This document shows positions 9,281 through 18,072 of a stretch of DNA of 64,000 nucleotides, piece after piece. Under the pieces are notes generated by a model that ran no database searches, had not been told where the DNA came from, and saw nothing but the letters and a program-made list of their open reading frames with translations. The stretch spans positions 124,001 to 188,000 of the forward strand of contig NZ_JANAEZ010000009.1 in the NCBI RefSeq assembly GCF_024813435.1. Direction: 5' to 3'. The stretch's first letter is position 1. Each line of letters starts with the position of its first letter. The translations under genes were made by a program, and so were the position numbers. Source of the DNA: Cognataquiflexum gelatinilyticum (GTDB lineage: Bacteria; Bacteroidota; Bacteroidia; Cytophagales; Cyclobacteriaceae).

Positions 9281-9931
9281 ATGAAAAAAACCTTAGTCTT
9301 CGCTTTCCTAATCCTGGCCGCAGCATGTTCTCCTGCCACTAAAATCACAAGGTCATGGACAAGCCCGGATAAATATCAAGGCGGATACAATAACCTTTAT
9401 GTTGCAGCCATAATTGGAGATGTGACCAAAAGACAAACTATAGAAGATGATGTCAGGACAAAACTATCCTCCCTAGGTATCAGGTCAACTACGAGTAGTG
9501 CGACTATCCGTCCCAACTTTTGGATGAGTACAGACTTGGATAAAAATGCCATGATGAATGTCGTGAACCAAAACGGCCAGGATGGCATCATGACCATGAC
9601 CTTGATAGATGTACAGGATGAGCAGCGATATATTCCAGGTGCCATGATGATGGGCGGACCAATGATGATGGGTGGTCCGGGATGGGGAATGCATGGAAAT
9701 TTTGGCGGATTTTGGGGAATGAATCATGGCATGATGATGACCCCGGGACATATTGTCAATGACAGAAGGTACTTTATTGAAATCAATATCTACGATGTCA
9801 AGTCGGAATTATTGGTTTGGTCAGCGCAATCCAAGACCCTGAACCCGACATCCATGGAGAAATTCTCCTCCGAATTTGCCCAAGTAGTTTTGGAAAGAAT
9901 GCTCGAAGAAGGGGTAATCAGAAAACAATAG
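9281..9931 (+). CDS. lipoprotein with Met/Gly-rich insert (DUF4136-like)
   Basis: Lipoprotein of 216 residues with lipobox LAAAC (C16). The body, TRSWTSPD then YNNLYVAAIIGD and a final LLVWSAQSKTLNP segment, resembles DUF4136-type proteins. Residues 121-153 form an insert with 11 Met, 2 His and many Gly. A paralogue at 58816-59469 keeps the same frame but has a Gly/Tyr-rich insert at that place. It is probably co-transcribed with the NlpE-like gene 38 bp upstream and ends at a hairpin terminator. Met-rich loops bind Cu(I) in some copper proteins; metal binding here is only inferred. Confidence 0.75.
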   Translation: MKKTLVFAFLILAAACSPATKITRSWTSPDKYQGGYNNLYVAAIIGDVTKRQTIEDDVRTKLSSLGIRSTTSSATIRPNFWMSTDLDKNAMMNVVNQNGQDGIMTMTLIDVQDEQRYIPGAMMMGGPMMMGGPGWGMHGNFGGFWGMNHGMMMTPGHIVNDRRYFIEINIYDVKSELLVWSAQSKTLNPTSMEKFSSEFAQVVLERMLEEGVIRKQ

Positions 9932-9949
9932 AATTCTCAAAGTGAATTT

Positions 9950-9994
9950 AAATCCCGGTTAAGGTGGCGAAACCCCTTCAACCGGGATTTTTAT
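9950..9994 (+). terminator. hairpin terminator
   Basis: AAATCCCGGTT (9950-9960) pairs with AACCGGGATTT (9980-9990), followed by a T-rich stretch. An inner AAGG/CCTT stem extends the loop. It is also placed to act for the convergent DUF2490 gene. Confidence 0.85.
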
Positions 9995-10021
9995 TTATAT
10001 GCTGATTTGCTTTAGTCAGAT

Positions 10022-10792
10022 TCAATCAACATGATCTCCCGGGAATTCAACAAATGGAGATTCACTTTTTTTGATAGCCCTCAGGTTAATTGTAAGCCAA
10101 AAAACCATACCGTGATTCAACCTTGCAGTGACAGGACTGACATTGATATACCTGACAATATATCCTACGGAATAAGTAATTGGACCTGAATTAAGCCCCA
10201 TTATCAAATGAGTCCGGTGCTCGTGTCTGACCCCATTAGGTCCTGAACCGGTTGTAAAAAGTGCTTCATTCAGTAGACTTGTGGCCAAAACAGTTTTTTC
10301 ACTGATGACATTTCCCCAATTATACCGCAGTGCATTATTGAATCTCCATCTGTGGTTAAACGAAAAACCGTCTCCCGGCAGGCCTGATTCAATATTCTGT
10401 ATAAATCTGGCATCATAACGGAACCTAAAACTCGTACTTAACTTTTTGGTGGAAGGTACCCTGAAGATGGTTTGCATCCATGGTCTGTGCTCTGTCCGGA
10501 TCAGTTTCCCTTCTGAGAGTGGTGTGGTAAGCCGCAGCCAACTGTATCCTGCCGTGGTGACAATATTGTCCCTTTTGTTGTGGTAGGTCATACCTTTACG
10601 GTAAATAAAAAAAGTCTCATCCACAAAATGTGCATCATTCCAAACAGACCATTTTTCAGATACCCTCACGGAAGTCATCACACCCCACCAAGTTTCATAA
10701 TTATATTGAAATTGCTGCTGCGCTGAAACAATAGAAAAAGTAGATAAAAAGGAATAAAGTAAAAGAAAAATTACTTTCTTGAAATTAAGCAT
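10022..10792 (-). CDS. DUF2490 family outer-membrane protein
   Basis: Secreted protein of 256 residues with a signal peptide ending near SIVSA-QQQ. The mature chain is rich in alternating aromatic beta-strands (YNYETWWGVMTS, YSWLRL, HRPWMQTIF, RFRYDARF), which matches the DUF2490 family of predicted outer-membrane barrels. Function of the family is unknown. A second DUF2490-type protein is at 26440-27216. Strongly biased to Arg/Trp/Tyr at strand positions. Confidence 0.8.
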   Translation of the reverse strand: MLNFKKVIFLLLYSFLSTFSIVSAQQQFQYNYETWWGVMTSVRVSEKWSVWNDAHFVDETFFIYRKGMTYHNKRDNIVTTAGYSWLRLTTPLSEGKLIRTEHRPWMQTIFRVPSTKKLSTSFRFRYDARFIQNIESGLPGDGFSFNHRWRFNNALRYNWGNVISEKTVLATSLLNEALFTTGSGPNGVRHEHRTHLIMGLNSGPITYSVGYIVRYINVSPVTARLNHGMVFWLTINLRAIKKSESPFVEFPGDHVD

Positions 10793-11021
10793 GACACAAA
10801 AATAAACAAAACCTCAATCTTTTATGGAAAATCCCATCACGGATTGAAGTTTTATCAATAAAATTAAATCAATTTATGTACCATTAATCTATCTCCAAAA
10901 TGCATGAAATCAAAATATTGATTTGGAAAAGGATGGTGTTTTCAAATAAATTTTTCCCCTTCCTTTCTCCTTTTTCATCATAAAATCCAATTGATAATAA
11001 CTATATACTTTCTCTTGTGCC

Positions 11022-11029
11022 TATATTTG
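11022..11029 (+). promoter_or_regulatory. Bacteroidota -7 box before porin
   Basis: TATATTTG fits TAnnTTTG exactly, 16 bases before the porin ATG. The -33 element is not obvious. Confidence 0.4.
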
Positions 11030-11045
11030 ACCTCACATTATAACT

Positions 11046-12275
11046 ATGCATTCAATCAAGAGAATACTTTTTATCCATTATTTCCTGTTTTTAGGGGTAT
11101 TATTCTTAGGCCCACAATCTGTGATGGCCCAAGTGGAGTCCGATGAGCGTCCCTTATCCGTAAGTCAGGAAGGGATCGGTTTCAAAAAAGATTCCGTTTT
11201 TCTTTTGAATCTTCGGTTTAGGATGCAAAATAGGTTTGGGTATTTCAGTAGCATGGACAACATCGATAAACCGGGCATAGAGGCTGTAGTGAGAAGGCTT
11301 CGCTTGCGTTTCGACGGATATGTTCTCAATTCTAAAATCGGGTACTATATACAGCTTTCCTTTTCAAGGAGCGATCAGGACCTTGTCTCAGGCAATGTGT
11401 CCCAGATCGTCAGAGATGCCATGGTATATTACAATGTGAGTAAAAAACTATACTTTGGATTTGGACAAAGTAAATTGCCGGGTAACAGAGAACGGGTGAT
11501 TTCATCAGGGAATCTGCAATTACCTGACCGTAGTATTGCCAATTCAACCTTCACCATTGACAGGGATTTTGGATTTTTTGCCTACAGTACAATCAATTCA
11601 GGGCCTAAGCATACTGTATTTTTAAAAGGTGCTGTAACAAGCGGTGAGGGACGCGGACAATTGGTTTCTCCCGGCGGGCTTAGCTACACAATAAGGGCCG
11701 AATATCTGCCGTTCGGGGTTTTTAAGAATGTTGGTGATTATTCTCAGGGAGATCTGGAATTTGAAGAAAAGCCCAAACTTTCAATTGGCACATCCTATAA
11801 CTTTAACGACGGGACCAACCGGGCCGGAGGTCAACTTGGAAGCATTTTGCCCAATGCTGTAGACCTACAAACCTTCATTGCAGACCTGAAGTTCAAGTAT
11901 AATGGATGGGGCATCATGTCTGAATATTTTGACAGAAAGGCCGGTGGTTTTGAGTATACTGCCGACAATGCTTTGGCTATGAATAGGATTCCAAGGGGGA
12001 CAGGTTTGAATATTCAGCTGAGTAGGATGCTCGGACGCAAACACGAGGTGGTAGCCAGGTATTCGATGGTAACCCCCGAAAAGGGTTTTGAATCCTACCA
12101 ATACAAATTGCAAAACAAGGCATTGGGATACAACTACTACCTGAACAAGCACCGCGTCAAGTTTCAATATTATATCGGACTTGACAACAGGCAGCATCCC
12201 GGAGAAATTACCGAATTAAGACATACATTCACCAACCGCCTGAATACCATGATTCAAATTGAATTGGGCATCTAA
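11046..12275 (+). CDS. phosphate-selective porin O/P family outer-membrane protein
   Basis: Outer-membrane porin of 409 residues with a signal peptide ending near SVMA-QVES. Strand motifs typical of OprO/OprP-like porins are seen: VFLLNLRFRMQNRFGY, EAVVRRLRLRFDGYVL, GYYIQLSFSR, and FGQSKLPGNRERV. The C-terminus forms strands ending in IQIELGI. The family forms anion-selective channels, often for phosphate or polyphosphate. No pho genes are adjacent, so specificity cannot be claimed. Monocistronic. Confidence 0.88.
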   Translation: MHSIKRILFIHYFLFLGVLFLGPQSVMAQVESDERPLSVSQEGIGFKKDSVFLLNLRFRMQNRFGYFSSMDNIDKPGIEAVVRRLRLRFDGYVLNSKIGYYIQLSFSRSDQDLVSGNVSQIVRDAMVYYNVSKKLYFGFGQSKLPGNRERVISSGNLQLPDRSIANSTFTIDRDFGFFAYSTINSGPKHTVFLKGAVTSGEGRGQLVSPGGLSYTIRAEYLPFGVFKNVGDYSQGDLEFEEKPKLSIGTSYNFNDGTNRAGGQLGSILPNAVDLQTFIADLKFKYNGWGIMSEYFDRKAGGFEYTADNALAMNRIPRGTGLNIQLSRMLGRKHEVVARYSMVTPEKGFESYQYKLQNKALGYNYYLNKHRVKFQYYIGLDNRQHPGEITELRHTFTNRLNTMIQIELGI

Positions 12276-12511
12276 TGATCGCCCATTAGATAATTGAATC
12301 GTGGTAGTTTTGTTATTGAAATTTCTTTTCAAAAGCCAAAGATTCTACAAAGTTTAATTTCACTTCTTAAATTTTTTATCGGGAGGTCTTTACCAGAATC
12401 ATCCGTTAATTAATAGGAATTACTTTTCGGCATTAGGTCTAATCGAATTTGTTATAAAATGAACACAGTTAAAAAACCTACTTTTTTAAAATATCTCATT
12501 CCCTAAAAATC

Positions 12512-12560
12512 AAAAAACCTCAACCAAAAATGGAAAATACCATTCTAGTTGAGGTTTTTT
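12512..12560. terminator. hairpin terminator of DUF1254 gene A
   Basis: AAAAAACCTCAAC (12512-12524) pairs with GTTGAGGTTTTTT (12548-12560) around a loop containing TGGAAAATACCA. The same sequence, with only a few loop differences, recurs at 21457-21503 behind the paralogous DUF1254 gene. Confidence 0.88.
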
Positions 12561-12590
12561 ATAGAGAATCAAGAATAGATTGGCAATAGA

Positions 12591-13994
12591 TTATTGTACC
12601 CGTACCAAAGGCTTTGGCTTCCAGGTGCCGTTGAAGGCTTCTGGTTTTGGCCAATACAGGCGATTCACGAAAAAGAACGGGCCATTGGGAGCGGGCAGCC
12701 AATTGGATTCCATTTCCTTGCCCGGAGTTTCGTATTGGATATACAGGGTAATGCTATTGTCAGCGTTGCGCTTCAGGTTGGGTATCATAGGAGAGTTGAT
12801 CAAATAGCGGTTGATTGGGTTTTCGAGCATCATTCTGGAGGGCAACTCATACATGGTATAGGACCAAAAAGCATTGACAGGAGGCATTTCATCGTCTTTC
12901 ATCGTCAGTGTGTACTTGTTGGTGGCGGCATTCAAAGGCTGACCCTCCGAATCTGTTTGGTAAATTGGGTAAAGGGCTTCTTCTTTTGAATTGCCATAAA
13001 TGCCCAATACTGCCCCGGCCATACGGAGAAGATAATTGTTATTTAAATGCTCCCTGGTTCCAAACGCTTCTGCACTCCCGACTTTTCCGGTCATTATTTC
13101 TGCTTCATTATAGGCCGCAAATTCCTTCCAGGCATCCTGGATTCCGGCCGCCAAAGCTTCTTTGATTTCGGGGGTAAATGATTCGGGGTCAAAAGCTTTG
13201 CCGGGTACTATGCCGATTTTGGCGAAGCGTTCGAAAAGCTCTTTTTCAGACTCATGGATAGCCCAGAACTGTGACCAGAAGTTTAATAAATTAAAATACA
13301 ACAGGTTGGATTTCTGTTCCTCACTGTTGAGTGGCTTCACCCAGGTAATGGAAGCGGGTTGCGCAGGGGCCGCCTGCTTCTGATAGGCAGACAATGGCAT
13401 CAATTCATAACCAGACTGGATCTTGATGACATTATCAATATCATCCGGTTCAAACAGCTGGGTGCGGATTAGCGCCATCACCATATTGGTTTCTGATCGG
13501 ATAACCTTGTCGAAACCGCTTGGAGCTTCCCCTTTCCAATCCGGCCCCGCAATCAGGTATTTGCCACCTTTATTACCTGTAGTCCTGCTGCCTATGTAAG
13601 CAAAATTGTGGGTAAATCCATCTATCAACTGCACAGAGAAGTAGCGGGTGTCTTCAATAGGGGGAATGATGATCACAATAGGCTCTCCCCTGAGGTCCAG
13701 TCCCGCCCAAGAATATGGGGTATCCGAATTGGCTGTTTGGACCGATCGATCCTCATGGGTATAAACCTTTGGAATGTTCTTTAATTGGTTGAATGACACT
13801 TTGAATTCGGGATCATTTTGGTCCACGAAATAGGAATAGAAAATCCTGTAGTGATCCACCAATGGAAACCCATAGATGTATGCCTCTTTGGCAATGGCCC
13901 GAGCCTCTTCGGGTGTGACTGATTTTTCCTTTGGCGCACACTGGACTAATATCCACAGAGCCAAGACTGCAAAGGGTAAATAATTGATTTTCAT
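12591..13994 (-). CDS. DUF1254/DUF1214 lipoprotein (copy A)
   Basis: Lipoprotein of 467 residues (lipobox ILVQC, C19). Residues about 30-170 form the DUF1254 domain, with EARAIAKEAYIYGFPLVD, QTANSDTPYSW and SVQLIDGFTHNF; residues about 340-460 form DUF1214, with MPPVNAFWSYTMY, NRYLI and GKEMESNWLPAP. The function of these paired domains is not established; they recur beside sulfatases and AraC regulators. A close paralogue is at 21536-22930. The membrane AraC gene lies 183 bp upstream, both on the minus strand. Confidence 0.92.
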   Translation of the reverse strand: MKINYLPFAVLALWILVQCAPKEKSVTPEEARAIAKEAYIYGFPLVDHYRIFYSYFVDQNDPEFKVSFNQLKNIPKVYTHEDRSVQTANSDTPYSWAGLDLRGEPIVIIIPPIEDTRYFSVQLIDGFTHNFAYIGSRTTGNKGGKYLIAGPDWKGEAPSGFDKVIRSETNMVMALIRTQLFEPDDIDNVIKIQSGYELMPLSAYQKQAAPAQPASITWVKPLNSEEQKSNLLYFNLLNFWSQFWAIHESEKELFERFAKIGIVPGKAFDPESFTPEIKEALAAGIQDAWKEFAAYNEAEIMTGKVGSAEAFGTREHLNNNYLLRMAGAVLGIYGNSKEEALYPIYQTDSEGQPLNAATNKYTLTMKDDEMPPVNAFWSYTMYELPSRMMLENPINRYLINSPMIPNLKRNADNSITLYIQYETPGKEMESNWLPAPNGPFFFVNRLYWPKPEAFNGTWKPKPLVRVQ

Positions 13995-14020
13995 AATCTT
14001 TGTTTGGATAAATTCTACTC

Positions 14021-14028
14021 CAAATTTA
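14021..14028 (-). promoter_or_regulatory. -7 box before DUF1254 copy A
   Basis: On the minus strand TAAATTTG matches TAnnTTTG, 27 bases upstream of the start codon at 13994. No consensus -33 box is visible. It suggests the gene is transcribed separately from the AraC gene upstream. Confidence 0.4.
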
Positions 14029-14176
14029 ATTCAAATGGGTGCAGAACAGACATACTCCTTGCATGTTTTTAGCAAAACCATGCAAGAAGAAATATCAACA
14101 TAGGGTGATGGAAATTCTTCCTTTTACTAAAAAAATCCCTTGTATATTTCTCTAAATATCCTTTTTAAAAAATATA

Positions 14177-15346
14177 TCAGGGTCGAGCCATTTTTTCTAA
14201 CTCAAACCTAAATTCCGAGGGAGAGACTCCGGTTACTTTTTTGAATGCCTTGGTAAAAGAATTTCTGTTGCTGAATCCGCACTCAGCCGCGACAGCTTCC
14301 AAAGTGAAATGATGCCATTCACCTTTTTCAAATTTGGATAGACAGTATCGGATTCGTTTTTGGTTGACATAGTCTACAAAGCCAAGGCCTTTAGAGGTGT
14401 TTAGGCTTTTAGATATCTGATAAGCAGGTATATTGATATCTCTCGAAAAATCATGAATGCTGTAACCTCCTTTCAAAAAATGTAGGTTCCCCTCCATTTG
14501 AGATTCAATGGTTTGCATCATTTCCTCCATTTTCTTCCCTTCCCCTTCTGTCATCGGCATTTTGATGATGACTTTAGAAGCCTTGGAATTTCCGTCAAAT
14601 GTTCTTCCATACAGCAAAGAGGGGAAAAAAAACAACGAAATACTTGAAATCAACAACCAAATGACCGCAAATGAATTGGCAATGTGGTAAGTGGTCAATT
14701 GATCCAACCAAATGAGGCTAAGGTAGAAAGGTAACCACATAAAGAATTGGCAGCCCAAAAATATCAGCATCCAATTTTTCCACACCTTGTTTTCAGGAGT
14801 GAATGAGGCAGTATTTCGAAGCCACTTGACAAAAACCACCACCTGCGCCATCCAATAGGCACTCAATAAAAATGTTCTGAATTCCAGATGAAAACCCGGA
14901 CCCAAATATTTGCTTTGATTAAACTTTCCGAAAACAGCCAAATTATTGATTTCTTGAAGAATCAATTCTTTTTTTTGCGCTGAAGACAGCCACAAAACAT
15001 CTCCTAAGTCAATCAGATAGATGATAAGTGGAATCGCGTGTAATAAGTCGTACCATTTCCATTTGCGTTTGCTGGTATAAAAATCAACATGCAGAAATGT
15101 CATTACGATGAAAATCATGATGAAAATATTTCCTGTTCTATAAAAAACAGGCCAATAAACAAGTAATTCGGATATCAGGGAGAAACTAACCCAAATAGCC
15201 AAGGAGACACTCAGTTGGGCAATTCCTAAAGGCAAGTTGGCGGGATTGGTCTTGATTCCGAAATAAAAAATTACTGCAGCAGACACGATCCCAACGCCTA
15301 CCGCAACAAGATGAACAAGGGTGATAAAATCAAAACTGATTTCCAT
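14177..15346 (-). CDS. membrane-anchored AraC-family regulator (AraC-TM1)
   Basis: One-component regulator of 389 residues. The N-terminal 240 residues contain about seven hydrophobic helices with no soluble linker; the C-terminal 100 residues hold an AraC DNA-binding domain (YQISKSLNTSKGLGFVDYVN first helix pair; AAECGFSNRNSFTKAFKKVTGVSPSEFR second). This layout, integral membrane sensor plus AraC domain, recurs four more times in this window. AraC-TM2 at 25104-26273 is its closest paralogue, sharing most of both halves. Likely target is the adjacent DUF1254 gene; this is inferred from position. Confidence 0.92.
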   Translation of the reverse strand: MEISFDFITLVHLVAVGVGIVSAAVIFYFGIKTNPANLPLGIAQLSVSLAIWVSFSLISELLVYWPVFYRTGNIFIMIFIVMTFLHVDFYTSKRKWKWYDLLHAIPLIIYLIDLGDVLWLSSAQKKELILQEINNLAVFGKFNQSKYLGPGFHLEFRTFLLSAYWMAQVVVFVKWLRNTASFTPENKVWKNWMLIFLGCQFFMWLPFYLSLIWLDQLTTYHIANSFAVIWLLISSISLFFFPSLLYGRTFDGNSKASKVIIKMPMTEGEGKKMEEMMQTIESQMEGNLHFLKGGYSIHDFSRDINIPAYQISKSLNTSKGLGFVDYVNQKRIRYCLSKFEKGEWHHFTLEAVAAECGFSNRNSFTKAFKKVTGVSPSEFRFELEKMARP

Positions 15347-15414
15347 TTTTAAAGGTCAATGCCCTATAAATAGCACAGTACAAATAAAGGAATTTTGTGG
15401 AATAATTATGAGTA

Positions 15415-18069
15415 TCACATAGCGCCTATTAACTCTTTGGCTTTGTCTAAGGTAAAAGCACCTTTAATTTCTTTTTTATCAAAAACCATAAAATAAGCAA
15501 AATCATTTCCTGCTTGTTTTTCCCACTCATTTCCAAGACGGCATTTGGCCTCACTATCGGATCCATCCAAATGATCTCCTTTCGTCTCAATCAAGATAGT
15601 CTTTCCTGATTTTGTTTGTAAAATGAAATCAGGGTAGTGATTTGCTTTAAATCCATTGATATAAAAACCTTTCCCCCTCTCTAAGTTTCTGTGCCAAAAT
15701 GCAATGTTTGAAGAGGTACCTATTTCCATTGCTACTCTTTCTTCAAAATTATTCATGATTCCTTCTTTCTCATATAAAGAATTTCCAATTGAAGAACCAA
15801 TATTTCCAGGAACGATCTCCTTTCCAAGTTTCCAACTTCCCTTGGTGATTATCTTTTTTGACTTGACCAAATCCATAAATCGTCCTTCTGCATAATTATC
15901 TGACAATTGACGAATCTTAAATTTTATTTTATCTGTATGGCTCCGTTTTCTTCCCAAAACATCTCTCAGTTGCTCTGAATTCATATTTTGTAGAATTCGC
16001 TTAATATATATTTTGATTTCTTGATCAGGAATAGGAGACATATTTCCGATTTCAACGAGCAATTGGTGGGCAATGTCTATAATCTGATTTTCTTTTGGCT
16101 TTGCTAAAATGTATTCTGCAATGGGATCTCTGACCATGCTGTCCTCAATTTTAGTAAAGGAAGGTATGTATTCGTTTTTTTTAGCTTCCTCCAAATCAAT
16201 CTTGTATAAATCGGTTGGAGTTTTATCAAAATCAATTTTTATGTCCTCTTCTGACAGTTTAAAGTCTTTAAGTAAAGATTCCCTGTTAAGCAGTTCTTGA
16301 TCTGTCCCAAAAATATCACTGGCAGTTACTTTGATAAAAAACTGGGGAAATTCTATCTTTTCAATCAACTCTTTGTTTGATTCTTTGACTTTGTATCGCT
16401 TCACTTTTGAACCCATTTCTTGAAATATGTTTTCGTCTACAGGTTGCTTCTCCTGTTCTTTAATCAATTCTTCTAATTGTCTGCTTTGCTCTTGGGCAAG
16501 TGTTTCTATTTCTTGAATTGCAGAATTTAGAGGTTCTTGAATTTCATCTACATTCTCAAATGATGCATTTGGATCAAATGTAACCCTGCTTTTGTCGATG
16601 ATTTCTTCTGATGTTTCGGGTGTTTGTTGTTCGGGAAATAAGAAAGCTTCAACAGGATCAACCTTTACAATTTGCTTTTCCTGTTCTGTCATTTTATCCA
16701 CTTTCCGGTAATCATCTTCGCTAAACCCTGATTCGAGCAATCCTTTTACAATGCTTTGCAAGGTTTCATTGAACTTGGCAGAAGCAGTAAGGACATAGGA
16801 TAGGTTAAGTTGAAATGCTTTGTGACAACGGACATAAGGCTGGCGTAGCACTCTACCAAGAATTTGTTCCACATCCACGGAACTGGATTTGTCTGCAAGA
16901 GAAGCCAATATATAGGCAAATGGACAATCCCAACCTTCTTTTAGGGCATTGATCGTGATGATGTATCTGACCTCGCAGTCTTTATCCATCAGGTCAATTC
17001 CTTTCAATTCATCGATGTTGGCTGTCTTGATTTTAATATGCTCTTTGGGAATTCCTAAACCGAGCAATTGCTCTTTTAGCTTTTCAAAAGTTGTATTGTC
17101 ATCATTTGTTTTCGGTTGGGCTTGGAACAACACAATTGGTCGGATGTATTTACCTCCTTCTGCTTCCTCTTTTTTTGCCAGTATCTCTAATTTCCGCTGA
17201 AGGTGCAGCGCATTGTTGATCACTTCTGTTTTATCATGGTTGTTGTACACGATCACAGGAAGCTTTACCATGTGTTCCTTTTTCAATTCTATAGCAGGAA
17301 CAAGACTCACTAGGTTGCTATTCTTTTTGGGAGTTGCTGTCAGGTCAAGTATAAAGGAAGGATTCAGGTTTTTAAGCATATCAATGCTCAAATCACTTTC
17401 CGCATTGTGGCTTTCATCTACCACCAAAACTGGATTGAGGTAACGCAACACATTGATCAAAGCGTTATCATCATATTCAGTTAGAATATGTTCATTGCTT
17501 TTGTATTGGGATACAAAAGATTCCAATTGCCCATTTTCCTGATACACTTTCCTGTCATCTTTGTTTTTTGCTCTTAAACTTGCAAAACTCATTACAAAGA
17601 TGCTTAACTGGTCTTTTACAACCGTTGGATTAAAATTAGAACCCTGTAACAAATCAGCCTTTTGATAAACTTCCACCCTGTTATTGAATAAAGCATTTAG
17701 CTTTTGTCTGTAAGGATGTTCAGGATTAGAAAGTGTATTTACAGTTTGTTGTAAAAGATTACTCCATGGAACCAACCAAATCACAGCCTTTGGTTTTGCT
17801 GAATCATAAGCCGAAAAGATAGAATGTAGGGCATTTACTGCAATAAATGTCTTTCCTCCTGCAGTAGGTACTTTGATGCAAACATGAGCCGCGTTTGAGA
17901 TGTTGTTTTGATAAGGTTGCATTCCGGTTCCTTCCAATGGATTGTAGGGCCCTATCTTATCTTCCCAATATTGATTGAAAGCCTTTGCAAGATTATTCTC
18001 CACTTGGACATACTCCAAGTACTGCTCCAGATTCTCTAATACTTTCCGTTGATAACTCTTTAATTCCAT
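15415..18069 (-). CDS. res: type III restriction endonuclease subunit Res
   Basis: ATP-dependent helicase-nuclease of 884 residues that cuts with Mod. Walker A is PTAGGKT (68-74), the DExH-type box is DESH (218-221), and helicase motif VI is seen in EQILGRVLRQPY. The C-terminal nuclease is PD-(D/E)xK type: P813-D814, then E828 and K830 (IETKGD). It begins 3 bp after mod ends, so the two are one operon. All key residues are intact, so the enzyme should be active. Orientation and spacing are those of a normal type III locus. Confidence 0.95.
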   Translation of the reverse strand: MELKSYQRKVLENLEQYLEYVQVENNLAKAFNQYWEDKIGPYNPLEGTGMQPYQNNISNAAHVCIKVPTAGGKTFIAVNALHSIFSAYDSAKPKAVIWLVPWSNLLQQTVNTLSNPEHPYRQKLNALFNNRVEVYQKADLLQGSNFNPTVVKDQLSIFVMSFASLRAKNKDDRKVYQENGQLESFVSQYKSNEHILTEYDDNALINVLRYLNPVLVVDESHNAESDLSIDMLKNLNPSFILDLTATPKKNSNLVSLVPAIELKKEHMVKLPVIVYNNHDKTEVINNALHLQRKLEILAKKEEAEGGKYIRPIVLFQAQPKTNDDNTTFEKLKEQLLGLGIPKEHIKIKTANIDELKGIDLMDKDCEVRYIITINALKEGWDCPFAYILASLADKSSSVDVEQILGRVLRQPYVRCHKAFQLNLSYVLTASAKFNETLQSIVKGLLESGFSEDDYRKVDKMTEQEKQIVKVDPVEAFLFPEQQTPETSEEIIDKSRVTFDPNASFENVDEIQEPLNSAIQEIETLAQEQSRQLEELIKEQEKQPVDENIFQEMGSKVKRYKVKESNKELIEKIEFPQFFIKVTASDIFGTDQELLNRESLLKDFKLSEEDIKIDFDKTPTDLYKIDLEEAKKNEYIPSFTKIEDSMVRDPIAEYILAKPKENQIIDIAHQLLVEIGNMSPIPDQEIKIYIKRILQNMNSEQLRDVLGRKRSHTDKIKFKIRQLSDNYAEGRFMDLVKSKKIITKGSWKLGKEIVPGNIGSSIGNSLYEKEGIMNNFEERVAMEIGTSSNIAFWHRNLERGKGFYINGFKANHYPDFILQTKSGKTILIETKGDHLDGSDSEAKCRLGNEWEKQAGNDFAYFMVFDKKEIKGAFTLDKAKELIGAM

Positions 18070-18072
18070 GGC

